DNA of 64,000 bases. Origin: Gymnopilus junonius. Taxonomy: Eukaryota > Basidiomycota > Agaricomycetes > Agaricales > Galerinaceae. Both the position numbers and the translations under genes were made by a program. Each line of letters starts with the position of its first letter. Position 1 is the stretch's first letter. The notes below the pieces were generated by a model that saw only the letters and a program-made list of their open reading frames with translations, searched no databases and was not told the origin of the DNA. The DNA is taken from positions 171,069 to 235,068 of the forward strand of contig JADNYJ010000053.1 in NCBI GenBank assembly GCA_015501075.1. The letters run 5' to 3'. Below are positions 42,421 to 55,129 of the stretch, piece by piece.

Positions 42421-44413
42421 ATGGTTGAGTCTGCAACAAATTCCCCAGCATCTGGTGTCAATGAAATATTATCAAACATACCAGCACATCCGTCGAATGG
42501 TGAACATGTGCCATCTACATCACCAGATAATCAGGGAAGCCCTCCGTCAAATGAGCAGGACACGGAGGCGGGCACTGAAGGAAATGAAGGGGTGGAAGCC
42601 GAGGGAGATGATGGGGAGGAACTAGAACCTGACCCCAACTTTGACGATGCACGACCCCAAGGACAGATTTGGACAGCCAAGGAAAAAAAGGTATTGGAAG
42701 ATTGCCTGCCAATATACAGAGCAACTCCCCTGACTCAAGAAAGGAAAGTACATTGCCACGGAAGTCGCGAAGGCCATCAAGAAGATGTGGTCGGGATGAT
42801 ACGGGGCAAAAACATTGAGGAAAGCCAGGTTCAGTTGGAAGAGTGGAAAAAGAAGAAACAGGTGAGTGTGGTGGCCATATTAAATGTTCTCGGCTGACCA
42901 CGGTAGCAAATTTTCAACTGGTTTTTGAATCATGGGGGAAGTGGATGCAATTTAAAAATTCCCGATTCACTTTGAAGGTTACATTTGACAGTGTCCTGAA
43001 GGAGCTGAAGCGGAGTGAAATTATCGCAGTTGCAAAGAGTTTGGCTGGAACGGAGTCCGCAGATAGCAAAATTTACATTCCATTTTATTCAGCAGCAAAG
43101 CAGGCCGTAAAGGAATCATTGATGGAGGCCGAAATAGAGCAAATAAACAATGAAGTTGAACGGCAGCAAAAAGAAGGTGTACCAAAGAAAAAGCAGGCTG
43201 AGTAAGCAACATCCTTCAACTGTCATTCATAATGATCAAAGATACTGCAGAAATGCCAAACGTTATGGGAAGAGAATACTCCGATCAATGGACACCTTGC
43301 GATTTCGGAGCATGAGAATGAGAATGCTCGATTTGAGTGCCACTATGACACAAAGGGAAAGATGTCATACTCGGTGTCCATCATCCAATATTCTGCATTG
43401 CTGCGAAGGGTCTTCTAATCATTTGCATCAGGTACAACACAAATAGTCTCCAGGGAACAAGTGGGAATATTCCTTCATTTGGCCAGTACAATCCTAAGGC
43501 TTTGAAGGAGTTCACCAAGTGCTGGATTAAGTACATAAAACATGTTGCTGCCTTGGAGAAGGGACTAAACAGTCAGAGAAAAAAACCACATTCTCGGACG
43601 CTGACATCGAATTTTCGAAAGGCGGATTGCCTTTGGTTCCGAAGCCCATTTGCAATGAAAATGGATTGGAAACTAATGCGATTCAAATAGACATCATTGG
43701 GGTTATGTCAGGAAACACTATGGTATGCTCCAGTCCGTATTCAGAGATGCAATTGCTTAGTTTGAGTTTCAGAACTTGCACGTGGAATTCCGGGCCCCGT
43801 ACCATTCAAGCAAATAATCCCCGAATGGATAGAATTTGTGTCCGCTACTGATCTCCCTCCAAATGTCCCCTTCAAAGAAATCAGTCGCTATTCGGCTGCT
43901 GAAACACATAATATTCTCAAGCTTTGGCGCCATCACCAGGGGTGCTCCGAAATTCCATTCAGATGGAAGAACGTGGTGGACTCCAAGAAGATAACTATTT
44001 CAGCAGAATATCCAGATGGCATATTCAATGGTTGGAAGGAACCTGAAAAAATACTGTCGAAAAAGGTTGTTCCAGAGGAACCAAGTGATGATGGTCAGGA
44101 TTCAGACCCCAGCATAACCGAAGAATCACGGCCCTTGATGCCAATTCAAAACACTGCCAAGAATGCGGACACCGTGTCTCGTAGAACACCATTTGACACC
44201 GATTCGGAGACCCACGTTGATCAGATGTCCAGTCCAACTGTACTAAATACCAGTCCAGACAAGGTACCAGGCAGAATTCAGCCTAGAGCAAAGGGAGCCT
44301 ACGTAACTCCAGCTCAGAGTACAGACACCTCTCCAGCACCCATGGATGAGACAGAGAGCTGGCAATTGCAATCACAAACAAAGCCACCACCCCCAAAGAA
44401 AGGTCCCGGTTGA
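42421..44413 (+). pseudogene. unrecognised multi-exon gene, transposon-associated type
   Basis: The start at 42421 (MVESATNSPASGVNEIL) opens an acidic N-terminus, then a basic WTAKEKKVLEDCLPIY segment. An intron is likely at about 42862-42906 (GTGAGT...GGTAG), followed by FNWFLNHGG, a frame change, then SVLKELKRSEIIAVAKSLAG and a coiled EIEQINNEVERQQKEG stretch. A third part near 43600-44060 reads PLVPKPICNENGLE, then SATDLPPNVPFKEISRYSAAETHNILKLWRHHQG, FRWKNV and a disordered acidic tail ending at 44411-44413. I do not know the family. The layout (acidic head, coiled middle, conserved HNILKLWRHHQ block) looks like the expanded unknown genes near retroelements in basidiomycetes. Frames are broken at least twice. 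Confidence 0.5.
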
Positions 44414-44618
44414 CCAAGAGCTAAAAAGACTTAATGTTCTCAAACCAAAATCCCGGCACTCCGAAACCTCAATGATAATGAAATTTAAATAAAATATATA
44501 TACACAAAAGTAATTAAATCGAGATGTATATATATTTATGTGGCGGAGAAGGAAGAACGTCATGCAAATGACCAGAGCTAAGATGAAAGAAAAAAAAGCG
44601 GCACCCCAAGAACAAAAT

Positions 44619-46582
44619 CTACTGACGTGTCTTTCCTCCCTTAGCAGCCTTACCTTCCCCACGCTTCTTCTTGGGTGAAGGTGTGGCCTCCGCAACAGGG
44701 CTCAACTTTCTCTTCTTCGCGCCCTCCTCATTTTCATTGCTGGCATGCTCTGATGTGCCCACTTGTTGCGCCTTCCTTCCATTCCTTGTTCGATTTGCAG
44801 CAGTGGACGCGACAGGGTCTTCTGGTGAAACAGACTGATGTGAAGCGCTGGATGGCACAGGGGACGGCGCAGGTGATGCCTGGGGGATAGTGGGGGGTGA
44901 ATGGGGGGCTGCAGGAGGGATGGGCACCGGACTTGCACTCCTCGACATCTCCAACTCAGAAGCAGCCTCCAAGTCACTTAGATCCAAAGTCTTCATTGCG
45001 CGACGAGGGGGGGGTGGACCTAGAGACCATTCACGACTTGAGGCTGGCAACTGATGGGGCAATGGCTGGGGTGACGTTGAGGGAAGAGATGGAGCGGTCG
45101 CCGACGATTGCTCCTCAAGGCGCTTAGCCATCTCCAGGAGTGGGGCCAGCTGTTGGTCGAGGTAAGGGGGGATTACCTCGAGATGCTCAAGGAGCAGATG
45201 CTTGTCCTCCACCCTCCTTGCTATCTCCGATTCCATTATTGCCCGCATTGACTTGAGCTCTCGGTGCAGTTCAATGTTCTCCTCCTTCATCTGGCGAACG
45301 CCGAGTACGAGCTCAGCGATGACGTCGCTGAAGGTGATGGGAGCTGCGGCTTCCGACGGACTTCCAGGGGCGGGGACCGACGTCAGGCTTGCCTTGACTT
45401 CCAGGATCCTTTCGAGGGCATTTCCGAGGGGAGCATGGAGAGAGAGGGGGACTGGGTCATTGAGGTTGCATTTGGTCTTCCTCTTGAAACAATACCAGCA
45501 TGAGGCACCAGTACCCCCTTGCTTGACAGTCGACTTCTTGACGTAGCAAGATCGTCGACCCTTTTCGCAAGGACCGCACTTCTCCTCTGCATCCGCGTAT
45601 TCGTTGAGGTCAGGCGGCTCCAATGGCTTGGTCTTCGGCTTCGGCCCATCCGCTTTTTTTCCTTTCACTCATGCTTGACCAACTTCCAAGGGCTTGGCAT
45701 TGTCTTCTCCATCCAAGCCCTCCCCTTCACCATCATCATCGCCCACCCCTTCACTAACATCATCATCGTCACTGATGATTGGTTTTGACTTGGGAGGCGG
45801 CTTACTGTGGATGCCTGGCTGCATCCGAGCTGTGCGGCTGACTCGTGGTTTTTGCTGGGGCCTTCGTCGCCTTAGTTGGACCGGCCTCCGGAACTGGTGA
45901 CTGCTCTCCCTTGCCCTTTGATCCCTCGGCCTCCATTGTCCCCTTCGTCTTGCCCTGCCCAGCATCTTTGCCCTTCCCTGCATTGGCCTCCGATTTCTTT
46001 CTTGCTATCGCAGCCTCCGATTTCTTCCCTTGGCCTGTCTCCGATTCCTTCGACTTCGACTTCGATCTCCTCTCGCCTTCCCCACTTCTGCCTTCGGCCT
46101 CCGCTCGCTTCCTAGGCTCTCCACCTGCTGATTCTTTTCCAACATTCGCATCCACTTTCTTCATCCCTTCAACTTCCGACCCAGTGCCATGTTTCTTATC
46201 ATAAGAGTACACTGTCTTCTGAATGGAGGAGAAGTCGGGTTTGAGGGTGGTGGTCCCATCGGCGTTCGTCATCTGGCCATCCTCGAAAGCTTGGATCAGG
46301 TAGTCAAAGAGACGGAAGTGGTCGTCTGCCGGGATTTGCTCGGCCACCTTCGATGTTTTTTCCTGTACAATTGTAAAGTGAATAATAAAATAAGTAATAA
46401 AAATGATGTTTAGAAAAGAAATTTACCATGTCCCGGTACAATGCCTTCTTGTTTTTGTTGAACTCCTCCTCGGAGTGCACAAATTGGCGCAGCTTCGCCT
46501 CCCAGGCATCCATCATCTGGTTGGCCTTCATTCGGAGAGCGGCCATCTCCTGTTCCGTGGCATTCTTCGTGTCTGTGGCCAT
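44619..46582 (-). pseudogene. protein with double CxxC-x6-C (Zn2Cys6-like) cluster and coiled coil, broken
   Basis: From 46582: MATDTKNATEQEMAALRMKA, helical, an intron at about 46365-46427, PADDHFRLFDYLIQAFEDGQM, then a long Lys/Glu/Ser/Gly low-complexity linker (45900-46150). A single-base frame change occurs near 45855, followed by an acidic SDDDDVSEGVGDDDGEG tract and a TGA at 45669-45671. The next part (45665-44619) has CGPCEKGRRSC and CWYCFKRKTKC separated by 15 residues, which resembles a binuclear Zn2Cys6 cluster with a wide loop. After it come a Leu-rich coiled coil (45150-45330), a Ser/Pro-rich linker and a basic KKKRGEGKAAKGGK end. A DNA-binding role is plausible but only inferred. 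It converges on the preceding gene with 205 bp between the stops. Confidence 0.55.
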
Positions 46583-46800
46583 GGTCGGTATAAGTGAACG
46601 TGAAGACGGTATGAGAGATGGAAGACAAGAAGGAAGAGCGCATTGTACTGGTTCAACCATGTGCCAAACAGGAACAATCGGTCATGTGACGCCGAAGTCT
46701 GAACTTCAAAGTATTTTTTCATCGACTAGATAACGATCCCTGTTTCCTTTCATTACACTTCAGTCACTGCTCAATTTTGGAGAGCGTTCAAATTCCAAGA

Positions 46801-48025
46801 TGAGTGATGATCTCGAGAATGCAGTACATGGTGAGGTATGTATACTGTATATAAATTCATTTAAGCAGAGCTAATGATGCCTTCAAAATACTTCTTGCAT
46901 CAGCTGCTCATATAGTGATGCCCATTGCGGGACTTAACATGCAATTGTTTACCTACAAGATCATCCTTTTAAGCTTACCAGTAAGCGAGGTGTACGATTT
47001 GCCACCCTCAAACTAGGTAAATAGAAGTGACAGAAAGCTATTCCAACTGACATTCATGCCATTTACAATTAGATGAAGATCCACAACCCGTCCTGGTCTC
47101 TAATATCGCTGACAGCCCCGATAAATTTTCAGTCGCAGCCTCCGCCAATATTCAGAAAGAGCCTGCTTCAGAATGGCGCCACCAACGATTGACGAAGGAT
47201 GACGTTAAATCATGTTGGAGGATCCCACACCACCTCCACAATGTCGAAAACATTTAACCAAGGAGACATTCTGGAATTATGGGAAGAGCCTATTTCAGAG
47301 GAGGATCATTTGACCGAAGACCATAAGTTAGCAATGGGTGGGTGAATAGTTGGTTGACGGGCCGAACTGACTTGCACTTACCAGAGCCAGAGATGGAGGC
47401 TGACAGTAGTGCAAATAAGAGCCTCTCCGAATCGAACTTTGATGTCGGCCTCCACAATTCTTGCTCTGAGACGGTAAATCATGGCCTCCACGAATTTCGA
47501 TCTGAGCCAATCTCGATAAATCACGGCCTCCCTAAGCACCTTCCCAATTTGCCTGGTCTTGTCGAATATATGCTGGAGGACCACAGTCCACCAATCTCCA
47601 ACTCAAACCACTGCATGCCTCCTCCCGAAGCAAGGTTTACTTCTAATCGCAACTATTCCTCTCTCCCATTGCCGCTAAAGCCTGAAGCACCTCACGAAGC
47701 GGCCTGTCAAGCCAGCGACATTGAATTAGACTCCACTAATTGCATGTCAAACTTTGATCCTCCCTTTACATTTGTGAGTATTTTTCTCCGAATGTCTATC
47801 ACCATCTTAAAGGTATTTGATAGGCCTACACAGAGCAGCAATTGCATAATGTGCACCTCGGGTTTGGACTCTGATTTGGATAACCCCACCTACAAAAACA
47901 AATTGCATGTCCTATCCAGTGCTCACCGAAATCAACTGTGCCTGGAATTACATAACGTCAAGGTACTTTCTGACGTTCGTGGAGACCTTGACATGCTGGA
48001 GGCCCTTCTACGCCCCTATGTTTGA
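46801..48025 (+). CDS. unrecognised gene, probably multi-exon
   Basis: ATG at 46801 (MSDDLENAVHGE) is followed by a good donor (GTATGTAT). Downstream exons read VLVSNIADSPDKFSVAAS (47090-47160), FNQGDILELWEEPISEEDHL (47255-47310) and then a long frame 47342-48025 with a Pro/Ser/Asn-rich low-conservation body. It ends LSSAHRNQLCLELHNVKV and DMLEALLRPYV. Reading frames between exons are not certain. No domain recognised. It diverges from the Cys-cluster gene, with about 220 bp between the starts. Confidence 0.4.
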
Positions 48026-48149
48026 TTTTGCAGGACAGATAGTGGTTTTCTAATCCGGTTGAAGCTCATAATACATTGTAAATACATTTTCGAATAAACG
48101 AGCTGCCTATAATCTGCATTGAATGGCACCCGAGAGCCAGACAGCCCTG

Positions 48150-48360
48150 CACCTAAATACAGCATTGGCGCCCCGGGCCCATGTCTGAGGTGAAGAAAAA
48201 CGGACATCCGAATCACTACTCTAAATAATTGAAATGTACTATCATCGGCGCCCCAGGCCCGTGTCTGATTTCCATCCGGTTGCCGAGTTAACTCGCCCTG
48301 TAGATAAATACAGCATCGGCGCTCTGGGTCCCAATCATATTTCCATCCGGTTGCCGTATT
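48150..48360. repeat. three degenerate copies of a ~70 bp repeat
   Basis: A GGCGCCCCGGGCCC/GGCGCCCCAGGCCC/GGCGCTCTGGGTCCC motif recurs about every 85-100 bases, each after TACAGCAT or CTATCAT. The last two are followed by TTTCCATCCGGTTGCCG. It is a short tandem array just left of the gypsy LTR, possibly regulatory, function unknown. Confidence 0.6.
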
Positions 48361-48548
48361 TGTACCTATTTCAGCCACCCAGATCAGGCTGAACCGTGCT
48401 GTGTGTCTACATCTTACCTTTTCTGGCCGTACCGCACAAAAATAGATGACCATCAAATCTGACTCGCTTCGGCTGGCACTGTGGGTTTCGTGATGTCTTA
48501 CTTCCCCGGGCAACCATGTGTCACAGATGATGGTCACTATTGTATGTG

Positions 48549-49171
48549 CCCGATGGCCCTTGCATCCTCCTGGCCCAATACCTTAAATGGTAAAACTTCA
48601 ATTATCCGACGGTAAACGACCTTATGGACCGAGTTCCGACTGCAAATCGATCTGAAACGACCACAAAACATCATTCTGCAACCAAACTTCATTGGTCTCC
48701 AACATAAAATTTCTCTAGATTACTTTCTCCTCCCTCATTTATGACTTATAAAATTTTATCCCTCTCCATTTAGCCTTTAAAATACGATCTCTCCATGCAC
48801 TCTCCCATTGTTATTTGGTCCGACAAATTTTCACTTTGTTTATTTCAATTTTCCTTCTCCCTGGAAATCTTCGCTTATCTGCTACAGTATAAATACTAGA
48901 CCTGTGTACTGTAGTTCCCCAGTGAATTTTACTGCACAAATCTGCATAGAAGCGAAAGAACTGAGCACTAGAAATCACTCAAAACATCTCATTTTATCGA
49001 AATCTCTCTCCACCTCTTTCATCAACTCTATACTTCGGAATCCTTGTCTATTCCAAAGTTATATACTATTATACATCGTCTACATATGCCTACACACGTT
49101 TTTGGATCCTCAGACAAATGGAGTTTGTCCTGGAGTCCACCTATCGACTCACACGAACTCACACCATTTCA
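48549..49171 (+). repeat. gypsy 5' LTR
   Basis: 623 bp. It has lost CpG at eight sites where the 3' LTR still has CG. It contains a TATAAATA box near 48888-48895, likely the element promoter. It ends CACCATTTCA. Confidence 0.93.
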
Positions 49172-49173
49172 AC

Positions 49174-49190
49174 TGGAGCCCACCGCGAGG
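49174..49190 (+). other. gypsy primer-binding site
   Basis: TGGAGCCCACCGCGAGG begins with the TGG expected opposite a tRNA CCA end, two bases after the LTR. The primer tRNA is not identified here. Confidence 0.75.
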
Positions 49191-49274
49191 GTTCCAAAAG
49201 CTTGTTTAGGTTTTACCTTACCCATTCAATTCCGAAACCATACCCTTCTGTAAGGGAACCTCAAAGTTAACACC

Positions 49275-50924
49275 ATGGATCTGGAATTCAGCCCGTTACC
49301 ATACGCCAAAGACTCATACTTTGTTCCACCATCCGAAATATCTTCCTCCGAAGTATCAACACCACCATCTGAAGAATCATCACCAGACTTCTCAGACCCC
49401 GAATCTAGATCGCCACCACGACCCAGATTTATTCCTGTAGATTGGTCACAAGTGGGAATGCCTGACCAAGGAGGAAATCCAAGCACCAATATCAACTCGA
49501 ACAATACACAAAACGCTCCTAATAATAGCAACACTTCGAACATGTCAAGCGCTTCAAATCTGACAGCCGCTATTAGATCGGGCATGCCTAATGTCCACCA
49601 CCCTTCAGCTCCGAAATTCGATGGCAAGGCTATTTCCCTTGCTAGTTACCTGGATGAGGTCGAGCAATTAGCACAATCTCACAATTTAACAATTCAGCAA
49701 ACTATACAATGGGCCATCAGGTATCTCTCGCTGGAAGAACAGCAACTATGGAAGGTGTTACCTTCTTCGAAAGGAAGCGATTGGACCGCATTCAAGACCG
49801 AGCTATTCAAATGTTACCCAGGAGCAAATGAAGATCGCCGATACACTATTGCGAATCTCGAATTGCTTGTTGAACGCCAAGCTGAATTTAAGATTACAAC
49901 AGCGGAACAATTTGGAATTTATTATAGATCATTCTACGTAATGGGAATTTACCTCAAGGATGCCGGCAAAATTAATGATCGAGAAATAAGCTGTTTCTTC
50001 ATGCAAGGCCTGCATGCTTCATTCAGAAAGCAAGTACACAATCAACTCTATGCAGAAAACCCGAGGCACCATACCAATGATCCATTCAAGCTTGAGGAAA
50101 TACAGACCGCAGCCCTATTTATTTTATCTTGCAACTACGGAGGCACTGATCCTCCTTCTTTATTTTCTGCATCACCAGCAGCAGAACCGACTATTAAGAA
50201 AGAGCATTATGACTTCTCCAGCTATCAGCCACAGAGTAACAACAGCTTTAATGTGAATGGACTGGTTGATGAAATTATGAAGCGAGTGGAGACACTTATG
50301 CAGCAAAAGGTCGCCCCAGCTGAAAACCCAAATAGATATACAAGCGGATATAGCCAGAAGAGCTGTGCCTTCTGCTCAAGTCAAGGTCATTACGTTCCAG
50401 AATGCAAGATAGCCGAAGAATATTTACAGAAAGGATTGTGCAAAAGGAACGCCGAGAACTTTATTATGCTTCCGAATGGCAGCCGTATCACGGCTCGAAC
50501 TTTACCTGGAAAAAATATTCAGGAACGAATCGATTACTGGCACAAAACTAACATGTCCCAAGGTCCATCTATTTCCACTAATTTACTTGGAGCGAATATT
50601 ACTCCAGTTGAGTGGAAAATGCCAGAACCAACTCCAGTGACCACAAATATACTCGAAATGGTCGAAGAAGATGAGGAAATTGCCATTGCAACGATCAGAG
50701 AAGTCGAAGAACTAGAAGTTATGGAAGCGCTTATATCCTCAACCCAGAAGAAAGTCGACGAGACCCGCAAGAAGATGGGTGCTAAGCCCTCTAATGGACC
50801 AACTACTCGAAGCATGGCCAAGAACTCACGCACTATAGAGTCAGCAAAATTTAGCGATACCAGGAACAACTCCAAGGAGGCAGAGAAGAATCCAAACTCG
50901 AGTAATTCACCACCTCAATTCTGA
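49275..50924 (+). CDS. gypsy Gag (capsid-nucleocapsid), intact frame
   Basis: 549 residues from the ATG at 49275. A Ser/Pro-rich N-terminus is followed by a retrotransposon Gag capsid region (about residues 110-280; WAIRYLSLEEQQLWKVLP, FFMQGLHASFRKQV), then a CCHC knuckle CAFCSSQGHYVPEC near 50368-50410, and an acidic C-terminal helix. It would package element RNA. The frame is uninterrupted, unlike pol. The stop at 50922-50924 is followed four bases later by the next frame. Confidence 0.88.
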   Translation: MDLEFSPLPYAKDSYFVPPSEISSSEVSTPPSEESSPDFSDPESRSPPRPRFIPVDWSQVGMPDQGGNPSTNINSNNTQNAPNNSNTSNMSSASNLTAAIRSGMPNVHHPSAPKFDGKAISLASYLDEVEQLAQSHNLTIQQTIQWAIRYLSLEEQQLWKVLPSSKGSDWTAFKTELFKCYPGANEDRRYTIANLELLVERQAEFKITTAEQFGIYYRSFYVMGIYLKDAGKINDREISCFFMQGLHASFRKQVHNQLYAENPRHHTNDPFKLEEIQTAALFILSCNYGGTDPPSLFSASPAAEPTIKKEHYDFSSYQPQSNNSFNVNGLVDEIMKRVETLMQQKVAPAENPNRYTSGYSQKSCAFCSSQGHYVPECKIAEEYLQKGLCKRNAENFIMLPNGSRITARTLPGKNIQERIDYWHKTNMSQGPSISTNLLGANITPVEWKMPEPTPVTTNILEMVEEDEEIAIATIREVEELEVMEALISSTQKKVDETRKKMGAKPSNGPTTRSMAKNSRTIESAKFSDTRNNSKEAEKNPNSSNSPPQF

Positions 50925-50927
50925 TAC

Positions 50928-51611
50928 ATGACACCTATTGAAGATTCTAAAATTGCTAAGAAACTTGCAGATCAGGCGCTTGACACGTCCTTCAACATTA
51001 CAAGCAAGGAGCTTCTCTCAGTTGCACCAGATGTCCGAAAAATCGTCAAAGAACTAGTTACAACCAAGAAAGTATCGACTAGCAATGTCATGGCCTTGGA
51101 AGAAGCTCAAGAAAATATTGTGGATTCGCTTATGTCGACCTTGCCAGATCGAAAGGACGAAATCATTGTGGCAAATCATACTGAGGAATTGCGCGCTATT
51201 GATGTGCTGCTCGATGGGTGAGTTCTCATTGAAGGAGTACTCGATGAAGGTTCACAAATCATCGCACTTCACAAAAATAAATGGGCAGAACTTGGCCTAC
51301 CTCTTCGCTCCGACCACCAAATGACCCTGGAATCGGCTAACAATACAAAGAATCAAACCGTCGGACTCCTGCATAATCTTAAGGTAATTATTGGTGACTA
51401 TGAATTCTATTTACAGGTACAGGTCATGGAGGACACACCCTATGAAATGTTACTTGGGCTACCTTTCAAAACTCTAACAGAAATGGATTCGAAGTATTAT
51501 CGGGATGGGAACTCTTTTATAACCTTGGAAGATCCTAATATGAAAGCAATGATTACTATTCCGACTCGGCCTCGTAAACGAGTAACTCAGGCTAAGGGAA
51601 CGGATTTTTAG
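50928..51611 (+). pseudogene. gypsy protease region with in-frame TGA
   Basis: An N-terminal helical segment (VRKIVKELVTTKKVS) leads to a retropepsin-like fold: LRAIDVLLDG, TGA at 51219-51221, VLIEGVLDEGSQIIAL (the D-E-G-S replaces the usual D-S/T-G, as I recall is normal in this basidiomycete gypsy group), SDHQMTLESANNT, and YEMLLGLPF. The TGA stands where a basic residue is expected. The frame closes at 51609-51611. Confidence 0.75.
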
Positions 51612-54600
51612 GTGTCGATGATTCATTATACAATCGAGGAGACGCAAGTAGTCTCCCAACCACACAATGTACTTCCTCTCAATTAAACCAATCAAACTCT
51701 TTTGACCACTATACCACACATGATAAATCTAAAACCGAAACCCTGGCAAATATCGAAGCATTAGCATATAAGAAAGTCGAAAATCGAGTCAAACCAGTCG
51801 CAACTACCCTACCAGAGAAATTTAGAATCATCCGTAGGATCCCAAACGACCTATTAGAAGACCTACCAGTACTACCAGAACACCCACCCGCATTTACACC
51901 AGGAAATCGATATACTCTAGAATGAAAGGAAGCAATGCAAGTCAATAAAGATAAATTCCTCAAAGTGGATGAAGAAGCATTAGTCCATTGGATGATTAAA
52001 GCACACGAAGATGCATTCGCATGGACAGAAGAAGAGAAAGGAATTTTCAAGGATGAATATTTCGACCCAGTAGTCATTCCGACAATAGAACACATACCGT
52101 GGGTACAACGAAGTATCCCAATACCTCCAGGAAAATTCGCACAATTTGTGGAAGTCATTAAAGCAAAGATTGCATCAGGTGTCTATGAACCGTCCAACTC
52201 ATCATATCGATCGAGAATTTTCTGCGTCGTGAAAAAGGATGGAAAGTCGCTACGAATAGTGCATGATTTGCAGGAGCTAAACGCCGTAACCATTAAAGAT
52301 AGCGCCGTCCCACCAATAATTGAACAATATGCGGAATCGTTTGGCGGACGTGGTTGTTATGCTATCTTCGACCTTCTGGTCGGATTTGACCAGAGAAAAT
52401 TAGCGATTGAGTCTAGAGACTTAACCACCTTTCAGACACCTTTAGGAACTTACAGACTAACCTCAATTCTGATGGGATATACCAACTCAATGCAAATCTT
52501 TCATGGCGATACTACTTTCCTTCTCCAAGAAGAAATACCACATGTCACTATTCCATTTGTTGATGACATTCCTGTTAAAGGACCAACTACACGCTATCAA
52601 TTGGAAGATGGGAGTTATGAAACAATTCCTGGAAATCCAGGGATTCGAAAATTCATATGGGAACACTTACAGAATGTTAACCGCGTTATCCAACGCATCA
52701 AGCATGCAGGAGGAACCTTTTCGGCAGCAAAATCAGCACTCTGTATTGATGAAGCGATAATAGTCGGACATAAATGTACCTTCGAAGGCCGAGTCCTAGA
52801 AGAAAATCGAGTCCAGAAAATCCTTGACTGGCCAGTACCAAAGGATCTAACTGATGTTAGAGGTTTTCTAGGAACATTGGGAACGATCCGCGTCTTCATA
52901 AAGAATTTTGCTATGCATGCAAAACCCCTGGTAGATCTCACATGCAAGAATGTCAAATTCGAATTCGGAACGGACCAGCTTCTGTCAATGGAGAAATTAA
53001 AAATGTTCGCTAAAGAATGCCCAGCAATTAGAGCAATTGACTACACCTCCCCAAATGAAGTTATTCTGGCTGTTGACTCCTCATGGATGGCAGTCGGATT
53101 TTGGCTATCTCAAATGGGAGACAATGGATGCCGTTATCCATCTAGATATGGTTCAATAACCTGGAACAAACAAGAACAAAGATACTCACAAGCAAAGGTC
53201 GAGCTATATGGCTTATTTCGAGCACTTTGAGCATTCAAAGTCTTTATAATTGGCATAGAAAATTTGACAGTCGAAGTCGATGCTAAATATATCAAGGGAA
53301 TGATAAATAACCCCGATATACAGCCAAGTGCCGCTATGAATCGTTGGATCGCAGGTATTCTATTATTTGACTTCAAACTTCGTCACATACCTGGAAAAGA
53401 CCACACACCTGCAGATGGATTGTCCCCGACCTAAAGCACCTGAAGACCCCGAAGAACCTGATGACCATGATGATTGGATTGATGAATCTTATTCATTTGC
53501 GATTGAAGTCCTAAACTGGATCACACCTATAAAATTTAAATTAGCACCCAAAAGTACACCAAGACTACCATATCAAATCAACCCCAAACGAAGTCCTCAC
53601 CATAACTCAAAATCGCAGTACATCTCTCCATCTACATTCCTCAGCAGTTTCGTCACTGAAGAAATAGCAATTCCACGAAATGAGAAGGCCCAAGCTAAAG
53701 ATCGGCAGCTTGAAGACATAATTAAATTCCTCCGAAGCCCCGAGGAACAATTAAACCTACCAGACCGAGAATTCAAACGGTTTATTCGATATGCAACCCA
53801 ATTCTTTATTTCCAATGATCAGTTATGGAAGAAGGACTCACATGGGAAACACAAACTGGTTATTCCAGAACCGAAACGACTAAGGTTAATTATTCAAGCT
53901 CATGATGAACTAGGCCACAAAGGAATATATACTGTCCGTATTCGACTCCTCGAACGATTCTGGTGGCCATATCTCGAAGACGATGTCAAATGGTACATCA
54001 AGACCTGTCACGAATGCCAAATTCGCCTTCGCACCAAGATCCTTATTCCACCTACGGTACCATCACCAGCGGGACTATTCAGAAAAGTGTATATCGACAC
54101 CATGCTCATGCCGAAAGCTAGAGGTTATCGTTATATTATCCATGCACGATGCTCGCTTACTGCCTACCCTGAATGGTCAATGGTCAAGAATGAGAATTAC
54201 AAGGCCATATCAAGCTTCATATACCAAATCCTTTGCAGATGGGGCGCAATCGAGGAAATAGTGACAGACAACGCACCTCAATACATCCAAGCAGCAGAAT
54301 ATCTCGTCGAAAAATACCATATCCATTATATCAGGATTTCGCCTTACAACTCTAGGGCCCAAGGACCAATTGAATGTCGGCATTTCGATGTCCGGGAAGC
54401 ATTAATTAAGACAGCTGAAGGCGATGAAACTAAATGGCTGGACTATGCCCCAGCAGTATTCTGGGCAGAGCGTGTCACTATTAACAAGTCAACTGGGTAC
54501 TCACCATATTATTTAGCACACGGAGTGGAGCCATTGTTACCCTTCGACCTAGCAGAAGCAACTTACCTTGCACCAGACCTTGACAAGATGTTACCAATGG

Positions 54601-55055
54601 AAGATCTTATTGCGGCACGCATTAAAATGCTACATAAGCACCCAAAAGATTTATTACATGTCAAGGAGCAAGTCCTCAAGTCTCGATGGCAGGCAATTCG
54701 ACAGCTAGAGAAGAACCAATCAAATAAAATTATTGACTATGACTTCAAGCCTGGCTCATTAGTACTCATCAGAAATTCACGATTTGACAAAACACTCAGC
54801 AAAACCAAGCCGAGATATCTAGGACCCATGGTAGTAATTCGACGCACCAAGGGAGGATCATACATCCTTGGTGAATTAGATGGATCAATTTCGAAACTTA
54901 GATTCGCTGCCTTCCGCCTTCTTCCCTATTCCCCACGCAATATTCGAGCTATCCCAGTCACAAAACTCAGCGATGAAGACCTTGAAGAAATCACACATGA
55001 AACTGGCAATCCTTTTGACCTTCCTGAAGCAGACATCGACCCTGAAGAACTATAA
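51612..55055 (+). pseudogene. gypsy pol: RT, RNase H, integrase, with two TGA codons and a frameshift
   Basis: The RT frame is readable from about 51700, crosses TGA at 51923-51925, then shows YFDPVVIPTIEHIPW, VVKKDGKSLRIVHDLQ, FDLLVGFDQR and the active site FVDDIPVKG near 52557-52580. RNase H shows LAVDSSWMAVGFWLSQ, WNKQEQRYSQAK, a TGA at 53228-53230 after LFRAL, and VDAKYIKGM. A frame change near 53430 precedes the integrase: zinc-binding HDELGHKG and CHECQ (53905-54020), catalytic Asp in YIDTMLM, Asp in VTDNAPQ and Glu in GPIECRHFDV, then a chromo-like C-terminus (FKPGSLVLIRNSRFD, KPRYLGPMVVI). Stop at 55053-55055. Confidence 0.93.
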
Positions 55056-55129
55056 TGCACGTCGTCACTCCGAAATCATCCCTGTTTAAAGAACAAGTAA
55101 TTTATGGCTTGCAAATATTTCCTTAACCC

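Noticed and set aside
45694..46204. Plus-strand Ser/Pro/Phe-rich ORFs over the Cys-cluster gene
   Set aside because: They mirror the Lys/Glu low-complexity linker of the minus-strand protein and lack start context and conserved blocks.
48808..49209. 133-codon plus-strand ORF in the gypsy 5' LTR and its twin at 56177-56623
   Set aside because: Both are chance frames in the LTR; they lie in promoter sequence, start at a non-ATG codon and have no protein-like composition.
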